A DNA stretch of 37,088 nucleotides from an uncultured Kiritimatiellota bacterium (GCA_934635385.1 CAKTZI010000039.1:1-37088), one strand, 5' to 3'; numbered from the stretch's first letter, positions 1 to 8,067 are shown. Notes: generated by a model not told the origin, from the letters alone. Translations and numbers: made by a program.

Positions 1-106
1 TTCGCTATGCCGCCGACTGATACTGACATTTACCCTGGCCAGCACAATAAGAAAAAAATAAATGCTGTTGCCGTGGTCAATGGGGGTGCCCTCGGCACTC
101 GGGGAA

Positions 107-1000
107 TCAGGGCTGGGACGTCAGGCGAAACCGTGCGGCGGGATCGACCGTCACGGCACAGCCGTCGTCCATCAGCCAGAGCACGGCGAGGCCTGTCCCC
201 ACGTTCACGGGGCCTGTCCCCTTGGGGTCTGTCCCCATGTCTGCGGGGGCTGTCCCCATCTCAAACGCGGGGCCTGTCCCCACGGATGACGCGGCGAAGC
301 GTTCGTGCAAAAAACGGCGGCCGGCCTCCGGCCCCAGCACGAAAAGCGTCGTCGAGAGGCCGTCCGCCCACATCGCCGACGTGCAGAGTACCGTCACGGA
401 CGCGACACCGTTCGAGACCGGCTGTCCCGTACGTCCGTCGCGAATGTGCTTGCCGCGAAAATACTCGGCGCTCGTCGCCAGCGCCTCGCCCGCGCGCAGC
501 GTGACGACGGCGGCGAGACCATCGCCACGCAGATTCCGAACACCAGTCGTCCAGTCGCCGCGCACGGCCTTGACATTGCCGCCGAGGTCAATGAGCAGAT
601 CGTCCGCGTCCTCCGTCGCCTCTGCCGCGACATCGACGGCAAAGCCCTTCGCGATCGCGCCGAAGTCCGGGACGCCGGCACCGCGCCAGAACGGATCGAA
701 TGCAGTCCCCGAAGTCTCGCGCAACCACATCGCCGCATCCCAGCACGACTGCCCGAACGCACTGACACGCCCCAGCCGTCGGAGCGTTGACTGCGGATCG
801 AAACGGCTGAATTCCGCATTGACGCGCACGAAACTGTCCTGTACACGCGCGAAAGCGTCCGCCAGCGCGTCCGCCGCTGCTGTGCGGCTCTGCACGGCGG
901 CGATGGTGCCCATCGCCGGCCATTCAAGTCGTTCGACCGAAGGGCTTCGTCCGCACCCGGCAAGAAGGAGTGCGGATAGGCTACAGCTCAACCATTTCAT
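107..1000 (-). CDS. apbE: FAD:protein FMN transferase (ApbE family lipoprotein)
   Basis: Likely transfers FMN from FAD to a threonine of flavoproteins such as Rnf/Nqr subunits on the outer side of the cytoplasmic membrane. The 297-residue product starts with a lipoprotein signal peptide and lipobox LLAGC at about residues 12-16. Family motifs follow in order: DFGAIAKGFAVD, DLGGN, ATSAEYFRGKHIRDGRTG and ADGLSTTLFVLG. The ATG at 1000 lies 20 nt inside the upstream metallo-hydrolase gene, so the two are probably co-transcribed. Residues about 240-272 are a foreign-looking array of five GT(G/A/D)P units encoded by five copies of a GGGGACAG-CCCC word, all spaced by multiples of three bases. The family sequence resumes after it (AVLWLMDDG), so the reading frame is preserved. 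Whether the protein is active is not known. Confidence 0.85.
   Translation of the reverse strand: MKWLSCSLSALLLAGCGRSPSVERLEWPAMGTIAAVQSRTAAADALADAFARVQDSFVRVNAEFSRFDPQSTLRRLGRVSAFGQSCWDAAMWLRETSGTAFDPFWRGAGVPDFGAIAKGFAVDVAAEATEDADDLLIDLGGNVKAVRGDWTTGVRNLRGDGLAAVVTLRAGEALATSAEYFRGKHIRDGRTGQPVSNGVASVTVLCTSAMWADGLSTTLFVLGPEAGRRFLHERFAASSVGTGPAFEMGTAPADMGTDPKGTGPVNVGTGLAVLWLMDDGCAVTVDPAARFRLTSQP
188..281 (-). repeat. Five-copy GGGGACAG-CCCC repeat array inside apbE
   Basis: On the plus strand TGTCCCC recurs at 194, 215, 230, 251 and 275. The spacings are 21, 15, 21 and 24 bases, all multiples of three. Each copy sits in an imperfect palindrome of the form GGGGCCTGTCCCC. The word resembles REP-type palindromes in other bacteria, but here it is translated. 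Confidence 0.85.
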
Positions 1001-1730
1001 CTGGAGGCAAGACCGTCAGCGCGATGTCCGTCCGCCGCAGCGCGACCAGCGTCTCGCGCATCGTCCGTTCGGCCAGGAGAGGCGCATTGCAGTCGCGCGA
1101 GAGATGGGCGAGCGCAAGCCGCTTCAAGCGTGGCGAGGCGAACTTGCGTACAAGCTCGCAGGCCTGGTCGTTCGAAAGATGCCCGCGCGGCCCCGCGATG
1201 CGCTGGACGAGGCAAGGCGGACGTCCCGACTGGCGCAGCATCACCGGATCGTGGTTCGACTCCAGCGTCGCGACGTCGGCCTCGGCAAGCCTGACGCCGA
1301 TCGAGTCGAGCGGCGTGCCGATGTCCGTCCCGTGGAAATACGTCTCGTCGCCGCGAATCAAGAAGCCGACCGGATCGGCCGCGTCGTGCGGGATCGAGAA
1401 CGGCTGGACGGCAAACGGCCCGACGTCGAACGCCTGGCCGTTCTCGAAGCAGACGAACGCCGACTCGTCGAGCGCCTGGTCGCAGGCCGCCGCCTCGGCC
1501 GTCATCGCGTTCGCGAAAATCGGCACGTCTACGCACGTCAGCAGGCGCCGCAGCCCCGCGATGTGATCCGCATGGTTGTGCGTGACGAGAACGGCGCGGA
1601 GACGCGAAAGGTCGAACGCGGCGCGCAGACACCTGCGGCTGACGCCGCAGTCGATCAGGATCGCCGCGTCGCCCTGCTCGACGAGGTAGGCGTTGCCCTT
1701 GGAACTGGAGGCTATCGGGCGGATGCGCAC
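981..1730 (-). CDS. MBL-fold metallo-hydrolase, YycJ/WalJ-like
   Basis: A soluble metallo-beta-lactamase-fold hydrolase of 249 residues. It opens with the YycJ-like block PIASSSKGNAYLVEQG and carries the metal-binding HNHADH motif near residue 55, a second conserved stretch FHGTDIGTP, and late histidines in ESNHD and AHLSRDCN. The start is GTG at 1730, preceded by a strong GGGAGG Shine-Dalgarno that lies between this gene and the yggS stop. Upstream in-frame sequence is an antisense shadow of yggS. YycJ homologues are proposed exonucleases linked to DNA repair; the substrate cannot be read from sequence. It follows yggS by 17 bases and overlaps apbE, suggesting a yggS-yycJ-apbE unit. Confidence 0.8.
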   Translation of the reverse strand: MRIRPIASSSKGNAYLVEQGDAAILIDCGVSRRCLRAAFDLSRLRAVLVTHNHADHIAGLRRLLTCVDVPIFANAMTAEAAACDQALDESAFVCFENGQAFDVGPFAVQPFSIPHDAADPVGFLIRGDETYFHGTDIGTPLDSIGVRLAEADVATLESNHDPVMLRQSGRPPCLVQRIAGPRGHLSNDQACELVRKFASPRLKRLALAHLSRDCNAPLLAERTMRETLVALRRTDIALTVLPPDEMVEL

Positions 1731-1747
1731 GTCGGCTCCCTCCCGCC

Positions 1748-2539
1748 CTAGTCCATGACCTTGTATGTCGGGCCGGCGCCGGAGTAGGAGTCGAGCCCGG
1801 CGGCCGAGGCGAAGTCGTCCGCGTCGGACGCCGTCGCGCGCACGGCCTTGACCTTCGGACGCTCCCCGAAGAGCACCGTGCCGAGACGCACCCACGTCGC
1901 GCCCTCCTCGACGGCGACCTCGTAGTCGCCGCTCATGCCCATCGAAAGGCGCGGCAGGACAAGCCCGAACTTCTTCTCCGTCGCGTCGCGCAGCTCGCGC
2001 AAACGGCGGAAATAGGGCCGCGCGTCCTCCGGGTTCTCCGAGAACGGGGCCATCGTCATGAAGCCCTCGAACGTGAGGCGCGGGCACGCCTCCATCAGCC
2101 GCCGCACCGCCGCGTCCACCTCGCCGAGCGGCATTCCCGTCTTCGACTTCTCGCCCGAGACGTTGACTTCGAGGAGAATGTGCGGCAACGCGCCGATCTC
2201 CTGCGCAACGGACTGGAGGCGGTCGAGCAGTTTCGTCGAATCGACCGAGTGGATGAAGTCGAAGAGTTCCAGCGCGTGCCGTACCTTGTTGCCCTGAAGG
2301 TGTCCAATCAGATGCCAGCTCGGCCCCGTGACGGACGCGGGCTTCTTCCACGCGGCCTCCTGAACCTTGTTCTCGCCGACGATCGTGAGGCCCGCGTCCC
2401 ACGCCTCCTTCACGACTTCCGCACCGTGCGTCTTCGTCACGGCGACGATCTCGACCTCGACGGGATCGCGTCCCGCCCGCGCACAGGCGGCGGCGATCTT
2501 GCCGCGCACCTCCGTCAGAATCTCGTTCAAGTCACGCAT
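1748..2539 (-). CDS. yggS: YggS family pyridoxal-phosphate homeostasis protein
   Basis: A cytosolic PLP-binding protein of 263 residues with the alanine-racemase-like barrel, involved in vitamin B6 and amino-acid homeostasis. The PLP lysine lies in the AVTKTHGAE block. GENKVQEA, WHLIGHLQGNK, SVDS, LLEVNVSGEKSKTG, MTMAPFSE and LSMGMSGDYEVAVEEGATWVRLGTVLFG follow in the usual order, though the last is divided here for length only. The start at 2539 was chosen for the AAAGAGAGA ribosome site and because residues upstream have no family similarity. A TGGTATAAT promoter box lies about 55 bases upstream. The 3' end carries a short extra tail after the FGER motif. Confidence 0.9.
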   Translation of the reverse strand: MRDLNEILTEVRGKIAAACARAGRDPVEVEIVAVTKTHGAEVVKEAWDAGLTIVGENKVQEAAWKKPASVTGPSWHLIGHLQGNKVRHALELFDFIHSVDSTKLLDRLQSVAQEIGALPHILLEVNVSGEKSKTGMPLGEVDAAVRRLMEACPRLTFEGFMTMAPFSENPEDARPYFRRLRELRDATEKKFGLVLPRLSMGMSGDYEVAVEEGATWVRLGTVLFGERPKVKAVRATASDADDFASAAGLDSYSGAGPTYKVMD

Positions 2540-2594
2540 CGGACATCTCTCTTTCAGGTCTTGGGGCTTCCGCCCCGCTTTCGTTTGGCTGCGT

Positions 2595-2603
2595 ATTATA
2601 CCA
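2595..2603 (-). promoter_or_regulatory. yggS promoter, extended -10 box TGGTATAAT
   Basis: Minus-strand TGGTATAAT upstream of yggS. No clear -35 box is seen at 17-18 bases. The leader contains a small GGGGC-GGAA-GCCCC hairpin. Confidence 0.6.
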
Positions 2604-2741
2604 AAACCACCCGCCGAGAGACGGCTGCGCGCTTCCGCCCTTTCCCAGACGTCCAGATCTCGGTCGTCGGCCCCCTCATACACGTTCATCTTTTTCACTC
2701 AACTTTTCACCCCTGACAGACAAGAACGGAAAACGAACGGG

Positions 2742-2776
2742 ACAAAAACAAAAAAACCTCGAAATTCGAGGTTTTT
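2742..2776 (-). terminator. Intrinsic terminator after tRNA-Cys
   Basis: Directly after the tRNA CCA end, the minus strand forms a stem AAAAACCTCGA/TCGAGGTTTTT with a 3-nt loop and a long U-rich tract. This ends the tRNA transcript before yggS. Confidence 0.8.
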
Positions 2777-2849
2777 GGAGGTGGGAAGCGGAGTTGAACC
2801 GCTGTAAGCGGATTTGCAGTCCGCGACCTAACCGCTCGGCCATCCCACC
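2776..2849 (-). tRNA. tRNA-Cys (anticodon GCA)
   Basis: A cloverleaf with acceptor stem GGTGGGA/TCCCACC, discriminator U and encoded CCA. The anticodon loop is CTGCAAA, giving GCA. U73 and GCA both identify cysteine. It has its own promoter and terminator between fabG and yggS. The T-loop reads TTCAACT, as usual. Confidence 0.95.
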
Positions 2850-2866
2850 GTTGCTAAGTTGCGTGT

Positions 2867-2896
2867 AGTATATCAAATCCGTGCATTCGCCGTCAA
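2867..2896 (-). promoter_or_regulatory. tRNA-Cys promoter (TTGACG-18-TATACT)
   Basis: TTGACG at 2896-2891, an 18-base spacer, and TATACT at 2872-2867 preceded by TGA. It is one of two full sigma70-type promoters in the window with the same -35 box. Confidence 0.75.
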
Positions 2897-2924
2897 GTGC
2901 CCACCGACCTTAAAAGGCAGAGCG

Positions 2925-3659
2925 TCACACCATGCCGCCGTTGACGGAAATGACCTGGCCCGTCACGTAGGACGACTCGTCGCCCGCGAGCCACGCGACG
3001 CAGTTCGCGATGTCCGCACCCGTGCCGAACCGCTTCAGCGGAATCGACTCGGCGTACTGCTTCTTGAGCTCGTCGGGGAGCTGGTCGGTCATCGCCGAGA
3101 CGATGAAGCCCGGCGCGACGGCGTTGCAGCGCACCTTGCGCGAGCCCAGCTCCTTCGCGACGGTCTTCGTGAGCGCGATCACGCCGCCCTTCGACGCCGT
3201 GTAGTTCGCCTGCCCCGCGTTGCCCGTGATGCCGACGACGGACGTGATGTTGACGATCGACCCGCCGCACGGTGCGCCGTCCGCCCCCTTGTTCTTCATC
3301 ATCGGACGCGACACCGCGCGCGTGAAGAGGAACGTGCCCTTCAGGTTGATGTCGACGACGAGATCCCAGTCCGCATCGCTCATGCGCATGAGAAGCCCGT
3401 CCTTCGTGACGCCCGCGTTGTTGACGAGCACGTCGATCCGCCCGAACTTCTCCAGCACCTCCTTGACGCAGGCGTCGACATCCGCCGAATTCGAGACGTC
3501 GACCTTGCGGCAGAGCGCCGCGCCCTCGCACGACTCGATTGACCGCGCGACCGCGACGACCGTCGCGCCCTCGGCGGCGAATTTCTTCACGATGGCCGCG
3601 CCGATGCCGCGCGACGCCCCGGTCACGATCGCGACCTTGCCCTTCAGCGTCTCGCCCAT
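2925..3659 (-). CDS. fabG: 3-oxoacyl-[acyl-carrier-protein] reductase
   Basis: Performs NADPH-dependent reduction of beta-ketoacyl-ACP in type II fatty-acid synthesis in the cytosol. The 244-residue protein has the SDR cofactor motif TGASRGIG near residue 14, VNNAG, the catalytic serine in NITSVVG, and the YTASKGG tyrosine/lysine pair. It ends with the family-typical SVNGGMV. Its ATG lies one base after the fabD stop, with a GGAGG site inside the fabD 3' end, so the two genes are translationally linked. There is no acpP or fabF immediately adjacent. Confidence 0.95.
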   Translation of the reverse strand: MGETLKGKVAIVTGASRGIGAAIVKKFAAEGATVVAVARSIESCEGAALCRKVDVSNSADVDACVKEVLEKFGRIDVLVNNAGVTKDGLLMRMSDADWDLVVDINLKGTFLFTRAVSRPMMKNKGADGAPCGGSIVNITSVVGITGNAGQANYTASKGGVIALTKTVAKELGSRKVRCNAVAPGFIVSAMTDQLPDELKKQYAESIPLKRFGTGADIANCVAWLAGDESSYVTGQVISVNGGMV

Positions 3660-3660
3660 G

Positions 3661-4581
3661 TCACAGCACCTCCAGCGTGGCGTTGAGCGAGGCGAGGTCG
3701 GCGACGTTCGCCGTCTTCAGCGCCGCGTCGATCTTCTTGACGAGGCCCGACAGCACCTTGCCGGGGCCGAACTCGACGAACGTGTCACAGCCGAGCGCCT
3801 TCGCCGCCGCAACGTCCGCCGCCCAGTTCGTCGTGCCCGTGACCTGCTCGAGCATGAGCGCCTTGATCGCGCCCGGATCGGACGCATGCGGCGCGCCCGT
3901 CACGTTCGAGAGGACCGGGAACTTCGGCGCATGGAACGTGATCCCGTCCAGGACGGGCGCAAGCCTCTCGCGCGCCGGGGCCATGAACGGCGAATGGAAC
4001 GCGCCGGCCGTCGCGAGCGGAATCGCCCGCTTGATGCCGAGCTCCTTCGCCTTCGTCGCCGCCGCCGCAATCGCGTCCTTCGAGCCGGACAGCACCTGCT
4101 GCGCCGCCGAGTTGACGTTCGCGACCGTGCAGCCCGTCGCCTCGCAGAGGGCCTTGAGCTGGTCGGGCGTCGCGCCGACGATGGCGATCATGCCGGACGG
4201 CGTCGCCGCGCAGGCCTCCTGCATGAAGCGGCCGCGCGCCTCCAGCACCTTGAGCGTCGAGTCGAAGTCGAGGACGCCCGCCGCGCAGAGCGCGCCCCAC
4301 TCGCCAAGGGACAGGCCCGCCGCGCAGGCGAAGTCCGTCGGGCGCCGCTTCTGGAGCGCCGTGTAGGCCGCGTAGCTCGTCACGAAGATCGCGGGCTGGC
4401 AGACGTTGGACTTCGTCAGCTCCTCCGCCGGGCCCTCGAAGCAGATCTTCTTCAGGTCGAAGCCGAGGACGGCGTTCGCCTTGTCGAAGAAGCCCATGAT
4501 CTCAGGATCCGCCTCGGCGAAATCCTTGCCCATGCCGGGGACCTGTGCGCCCTGTCCGGCAAAAATGCAGCACTTGCTCAT
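3661..4581 (-). CDS. fabD: Malonyl CoA-acyl carrier protein transacylase
   Basis: Loads malonyl groups onto ACP for fatty-acid synthesis. The 306-residue protein carries GQGAQ near residue 9, the nucleophile motif GLSLGEW (usually GHSLGE), the substrate-binding arginine in EARGRFMQ, and the catalytic histidine in GAFHSPFM. The His-to-Leu change before the nucleophile serine is a mild variation. It is the first gene of a fabD-fabG unit, preceded by a purine-rich leader and a TGGTATACT promoter. Confidence 0.95.
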   Translation of the reverse strand: MSKCCIFAGQGAQVPGMGKDFAEADPEIMGFFDKANAVLGFDLKKICFEGPAEELTKSNVCQPAIFVTSYAAYTALQKRRPTDFACAAGLSLGEWGALCAAGVLDFDSTLKVLEARGRFMQEACAATPSGMIAIVGATPDQLKALCEATGCTVANVNSAAQQVLSGSKDAIAAAATKAKELGIKRAIPLATAGAFHSPFMAPARERLAPVLDGITFHAPKFPVLSNVTGAPHASDPGAIKALMLEQVTGTTNWAADVAAAKALGCDTFVEFGPGKVLSGLVKKIDAALKTANVADLASLNATLEVL

Positions 4582-4646
4582 TCTTTATTTATCCTTTCTG
4601 TTTCCGTTTCCAGCTTTCTTGAAATTCTTGCTCGGCCGTTTCGTGT

Positions 4647-4675
4647 AGTATACCACACCCCGCGCAGGGGCACAA
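4647..4675 (-). promoter_or_regulatory. fabD promoter (TTGTGC-17-TATACT)
   Basis: TATACT at 4652-4647 with a TGG extension and TTGTGC at 4675-4670. The leader to the fabD ATG is about 60 bases. Confidence 0.6.
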
Positions 4676-4711
4676 TGCCCGCCGCCACGGACATGCGGCC
4701 CTCTCTCGGAC

Positions 4712-6349
4712 TCATCCCCGATAGCCATCGAGTACCGTCTGCTTCGGACGCCTGGACTGGCGGGGGTAGTCGAGCGTGTAGTGGAGGCCGCGCGACTCGT
4801 GGCGCTTCTGCGCGCTCTTCACGATCAGCTCTGCGCAGACCGCGAGGTTCCGCAGCTCCAGCGTGTCCGGCGTGACGAGATAGCGGAAGTAGTAGTCGTG
4901 AATCTCGCGGCGGAGCGTCCGCAGCCGATGCGCCGCGCGCGCCAGCCGCTTGTTCGTGCGGACGATGCCCACGTAGTCCCACATCAGGCGGCGGATCTCG
5001 TCCCACATGTGCGAGACCAAGACCGCCTCGTCCGGCGGCACGGCGCTCCCGATCTTCCAGTCGGGAATGGCGGGGGCGGCGAGTTTGGAAGGTTTGGGAA
5101 GTTTGGAAGGTTTGGACGGTTCGGAAGTTTGGAAGGTTTCCGGGTGCGGGCCCAGTCGGGCGGCGGTCAGGCGTGCGCAGACAAGGGCCTCCATGAGCGA
5201 GTTGGACGCGAGACGATTCGCGCCGTGCAACCCCGTGCAGGCGCATTCGCCGACGGCGGAGAGCCCGCGAATCGACGTGCGCCCGTCCGTCGTCGCCTGG
5301 ATGCCGCCGCAGGTGTAGTGCGCGGCGGGGACGACGGGGATGAGGTCTTTCGCCATGTCGATGCCGAAGGAGAGGCACTTCGCGTAGATGTTCGGGAAGC
5401 GCGCCTTCAGGTAGTCCGCGCCCTTCTTGCGGATGTCGAGGAACATGCAGTCGTCGCCCGTGCGCTTCATCTCGGAGTCGATCGAGCGCGCCACGATGTC
5501 GCGCGGCGCGAGCGAGCCGCGCGGATCGTACTTCCGCATGAACTCCTTGCCGTGCTTGTTGACGAGCACCGCCCCCTCGCCGCGCACCGCCTCGGAGATG
5601 AGGAAGCGCTTCGCCTGCGGATGGTAGAGGCAGGTCGGGTGGAACTGGATGAACTCCATGTTCTCGATCTTCGCCCCCGCGCGCCACGCGAGCGCGATGC
5701 CGTCGCCCGTCGCCGTGTCGGGGTTGCACGTGTAGAGGTAGACCTTGCCGCAGCCGCCCGTCGCGAGGATCGTGTTCGGCGAGCGGATCGCGTAGATCTC
5801 GCCCGTCGGCTTGTCCATGACGTACGCGCCCACGCACCGCTTCTCGCCCCTGAGGCCGATGCGGTTGGACATGACGAGGTCGATGACGATCGTCTGCTCG
5901 CGCACCTCGATCGCCTTCTCGCGCTTCACGCGGCGGATCATCGCCGCCTCGCACTTCTCGCCCGTGATGTCGCCGGCGTGGAAGATGCGCCGCGCGCTGT
6001 GGCCGCCCTCGCGCGTCAGGTCCCACGCGCCGTCCTCCTTCTTCGCGAAGCGGACACCGCAGTCGATGAGGTCCTGAATGCCGGCGGGCGCGTTCTCGCA
6101 GATCTCGTGGACGACCTCGGTCTTGCCGAGCCACGCGCCGGCGATCATCGTGTCGCGCGCGTGCTTGTCGAAGGTGTCCGCCGGATCCGCCACGCAGCAG
6201 ATGCCGCCCTGCGCAAAGTTCGAGTTGCAGTCCTGAAGCCGCGCCTTCGTCACGACGACGACCTTGCCGTACGCGGCGAGGTGAAGCGCGCTCATGAGGC
6301 CCGCCATGCCGGACCCGACGACGAGGTAGTCGCAGTCGACGGTCTTCAC
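4712..6349 (-). CDS. nadB: L-aspartate oxidase
   Basis: Oxidises L-aspartate to iminoaspartate, the first step of de novo NAD synthesis, with FAD. The 545-residue protein has the N-terminal VVGSGMAGL dinucleotide motif, NSNFAQGGI, EGGHSARRIFHAGD, TATGDGIALAWRAGA, EFIQFHPTCLY and TCGGIQ, and it ends with a helical succinate-dehydrogenase-flavoprotein C-terminal domain. Start is GTG at 6349, supported by a GGAAGGAG site; the ATG five bases upstream runs into a stop after two codons. Residues about 403-425, in the linker between the FAD domain and the C-terminal domain, are a Pro/Ser/Lys repeat produced by a 9-base tandem array and are not expected in the family. nadA and nadC are not in the window. 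Confidence 0.93.
   Translation of the reverse strand: MKTVDCDYLVVGSGMAGLMSALHLAAYGKVVVVTKARLQDCNSNFAQGGICCVADPADTFDKHARDTMIAGAWLGKTEVVHEICENAPAGIQDLIDCGVRFAKKEDGAWDLTREGGHSARRIFHAGDITGEKCEAAMIRRVKREKAIEVREQTIVIDLVMSNRIGLRGEKRCVGAYVMDKPTGEIYAIRSPNTILATGGCGKVYLYTCNPDTATGDGIALAWRAGAKIENMEFIQFHPTCLYHPQAKRFLISEAVRGEGAVLVNKHGKEFMRKYDPRGSLAPRDIVARSIDSEMKRTGDDCMFLDIRKKGADYLKARFPNIYAKCLSFGIDMAKDLIPVVPAAHYTCGGIQATTDGRTSIRGLSAVGECACTGLHGANRLASNSLMEALVCARLTAARLGPHPETFQTSEPSKPSKLPKPSKLAAPAIPDWKIGSAVPPDEAVLVSHMWDEIRRLMWDYVGIVRTNKRLARAAHRLRTLRREIHDYYFRYLVTPDTLELRNLAVCAELIVKSAQKRHESRGLHYTLDYPRQSRRPKQTVLDGYRG
5083..5141. repeat. GTTTGGAAG tandem array inside nadB
   Basis: Six degenerate copies of GTTTGGAAG (units 9, 9, 9, 9, 8 and 9 bases) followed by GTTTCC. 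On the coding strand it reads as PSK-type tripeptide repeats. The nadB frame continues on both sides. Confidence 0.9.
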
Positions 6350-6413
6350 GCCATGCTCCTTCCGACCGACCTCGCGGCCGGTCTTGAATTCTGATGTCTG
6401 TTCATCGTCGCAT

Positions 6414-6422
6414 AGTATACCA
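6414..6422 (-). promoter_or_regulatory. nadB promoter, extended -10 box TGGTATACT
   Basis: Minus-strand TGGTATACT about 65 bases before the nadB GTG. The leader contains a GACCGGCC / GGTCGGTC hairpin. No good -35 box was found. Confidence 0.55.
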
Positions 6423-6516
6423 AAAAGAGCGCACCGAAGCCGACAAGGAATGATTTCCGCTTGGGCAAACAGTGTTCTGAAGGCGAAAAACTGAGTGGGC
6501 GCAAGGCGGACGCAGA

Positions 6517-7556
6517 TTAGACGAACATGGCCATGTAATGCGGAAGCGTGACCTTCTTTCCGATCTTCCCGAGATTGCCGTTGACGAACTTGTAGCCGAT
6601 TCTCGTCTCCGGGCGTTCGAGGAAACGGTCGAAGGATGCGGAACTGTCATTCCCGGACTTCACCTCAACCGGAATGACGCCGTTGTCGCCTTCGATGAGA
6701 AAGTCGATTTCGGACAGATTGGACTTCGGGTGGAAGTAGTAGGGCGTGTACCCGCGCCGGACGAGGAGGCTCATAATGGCGTTTTCGTAGATTCCGCCCT
6801 TGGCGAATCCCTTGATCGTGTTGTCGAGGATGGCCTTGACGGTGGGAAAGCCGACCATCGAGACGAGAATGCCGATGTCGGAGGCGTAGAGCTTGAAGCA
6901 GTCCTCCTTTTTGTAGACGCTCAGGGGGATGTCCGGTGTCTCCACGTTGGGGCACTGGAAGACGAGCGCAGATTCGCGAAGCCAGTCGATTGAGGCGTAG
7001 AACATACGGCTGCGCCCGTGTTCGACAACGGCGGCGTACTTGAACTTCTTGTTTTCGCGTGCAAGCTGGTTGGGAATCGAAAGGTAGCAGGCCCGTATCT
7101 TTGGCTTCTCGGACGTCGGCGCGTAACGGGCGATGTCGTCGAGGTTGGCGGACAGAATCCTCTGCTGGACGTCAAAGGCGACGTTGTAGTTGTTCGACTC
7201 AAGGTAGGTGGCGACGACTTCCGGCATTTCGCCGATGACGATGTAGTCACGAAAAAGCTGGAGAAATCTCCTGTTGGTGACTTCGGGTACAGGCTTGAGT
7301 GCGGCAAACGGCTTGCGCAGGGTCTCGTCGATGACCTCCGGGCGATAGCCGACTGCCCAGAGGAATTCCTCGAAGTCGAGCGAGTACATCGTCAGCTGGC
7401 GTTCATAGCCGACGGGAATCGAGGATTCGCGCCGCTCGGTGTTCAGTTTGGCGTCGTCGTCAAGGAACGAGAGGCCGAGCAGGGATCCGGATGCGATGAC
7501 ATCGACCTTGCCGTCGATTTGAGAAGCGTATCGTAGAACTTGCGTCTGAGTGTCAT
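6517..7556 (-). pseudogene. AAA_14/DUF4143 ATPase, P-loop region deleted
   Basis: The relic starts MTLRRKFYDTLLKS, the usual N-terminus of this ATPase family. It then jumps, with a frame change near 7520, to IDGKVDVIASGSLLG, which in intact homologues lies after Walker B. The lost segment would have held Walker A and Walker B. From there it reads openly through MYSLDFEEFLWAVGY and ENAIMSLLVRRGY to the C-terminal nuclease-like part (SEIDFLIEGDNGVIPVEVKSG), which remains intact. If translation began at the internal ATG at 7389, a 290-residue protein lacking ATPase motifs would result. An intact relative is at 30912-32114. The promoter is still good. Confidence 0.85.
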
Positions 7557-7581
7557 GCTTGTGTCCCCTTAAACTTGTAGA

Positions 7582-7611
7582 ATTATATCATAAATTTGCG
7601 AAAATCTGCAA
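7582..7611 (-). promoter_or_regulatory. Promoter of the decayed ATPase gene (TTGCAG-18-TATAAT)
   Basis: TATAAT at 7587-7582 with TGA extension and TTGCAG at 7611-7606, spacer 18. The leader is short and reads GGGGACAC just before the ATG at 7556. Confidence 0.65.
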
Positions 7612-7693
7612 TATGCCATTTTTGCGCAACCGAATACGGCATTATATGCCACTTTTGCGCCGATTGTTTTCTGCTTCTATGCCATTTTTTGTG
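7612..7693. repeat. Three 33-bp-period copies of TATGCCATTTTTGCGC
   Basis: Copies start at 7612, 7645 and 7678, exactly 33 bases apart. The conserved core is TATGCCAYTTTTGCGC; the third copy is degenerate at its end (TTTTTTGTGA). The 17 bases between cores are unrelated. The array begins directly upstream of the -35 box of the decayed ATPase gene, as operator or activator sites would. It is too short and diverged to call a CRISPR array. Confidence 0.75.
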
Positions 7694-7786
7694 AAAAGGC
7701 TGGCCGTGAGATTCTTTGTGCCCTCTTTGTGTCAGCGGCGGAGCCGCGCTTTGCGGCTATAGATTCGGCGACGAAATATTGGGATT

Positions 7787-7948
7787 AACTCCGATGATTG
7801 GCGCTCTCGCTACCGCTCCGCAGGTTCTTGCTGGCTTCGCAGAGGCCAGACCCCAAAACAATCGTTTCATCGGCCGTTTTCGAGGAATTGGCAATCTTTC
7901 GGCGACCTATTCTGCGGAGCGGTAGCGAGAGCCATACGGATCGGAGTT
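7787..7948. repeat. 162-bp unit bounded by long inverted repeats
   Basis: Left arm 7787-7823 and right arm 7912-7948 are inverted copies: an outer 9-bp match (AACTCCGAT) and an inner 21-bp perfect match (7803-7823 with 7912-7932), with a few mismatches between. The 88-base interior encodes nothing recognisable. It could be a MITE-like element or a foldable RNA. Confidence 0.7.
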
Positions 7949-8037
7949 TATGATTCATAGGAAACAGAGTCACCCTATTTAATTGCCGAAGCAATAAGGA
8001 CGAAGTACTGGACAATAGGCGGCGTACCTTGCCCAAT

Positions 8038-8067
8038 TTGACGGCTTTCGGCTGAATGTGGTATAAT
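8038..8067 (+). promoter_or_regulatory. Plus-strand promoter (TTGACG-18-TATAAT)
   Basis: TTGACG at 8038-8043, spacer 18, TATAAT at 8062-8067 with a TGG extension. It matches the tRNA-Cys promoter in -35 box and spacing. It is 475 bases before the next gene, so it may drive a small RNA or a long leader. Confidence 0.7.

Noticed and set aside
222..1751. Long plus-strand open frame of about 500 codons
   Set aside because: It is antisense to apbE and the YycJ-like gene, is Arg/Ala-rich, and has no family motif; GC-rich DNA gives such frames.
7612..7693. CRISPR-like array
   Set aside because: Only three copies of a 16-base core, the third degenerate; no cas genes; position fits a promoter operator better.
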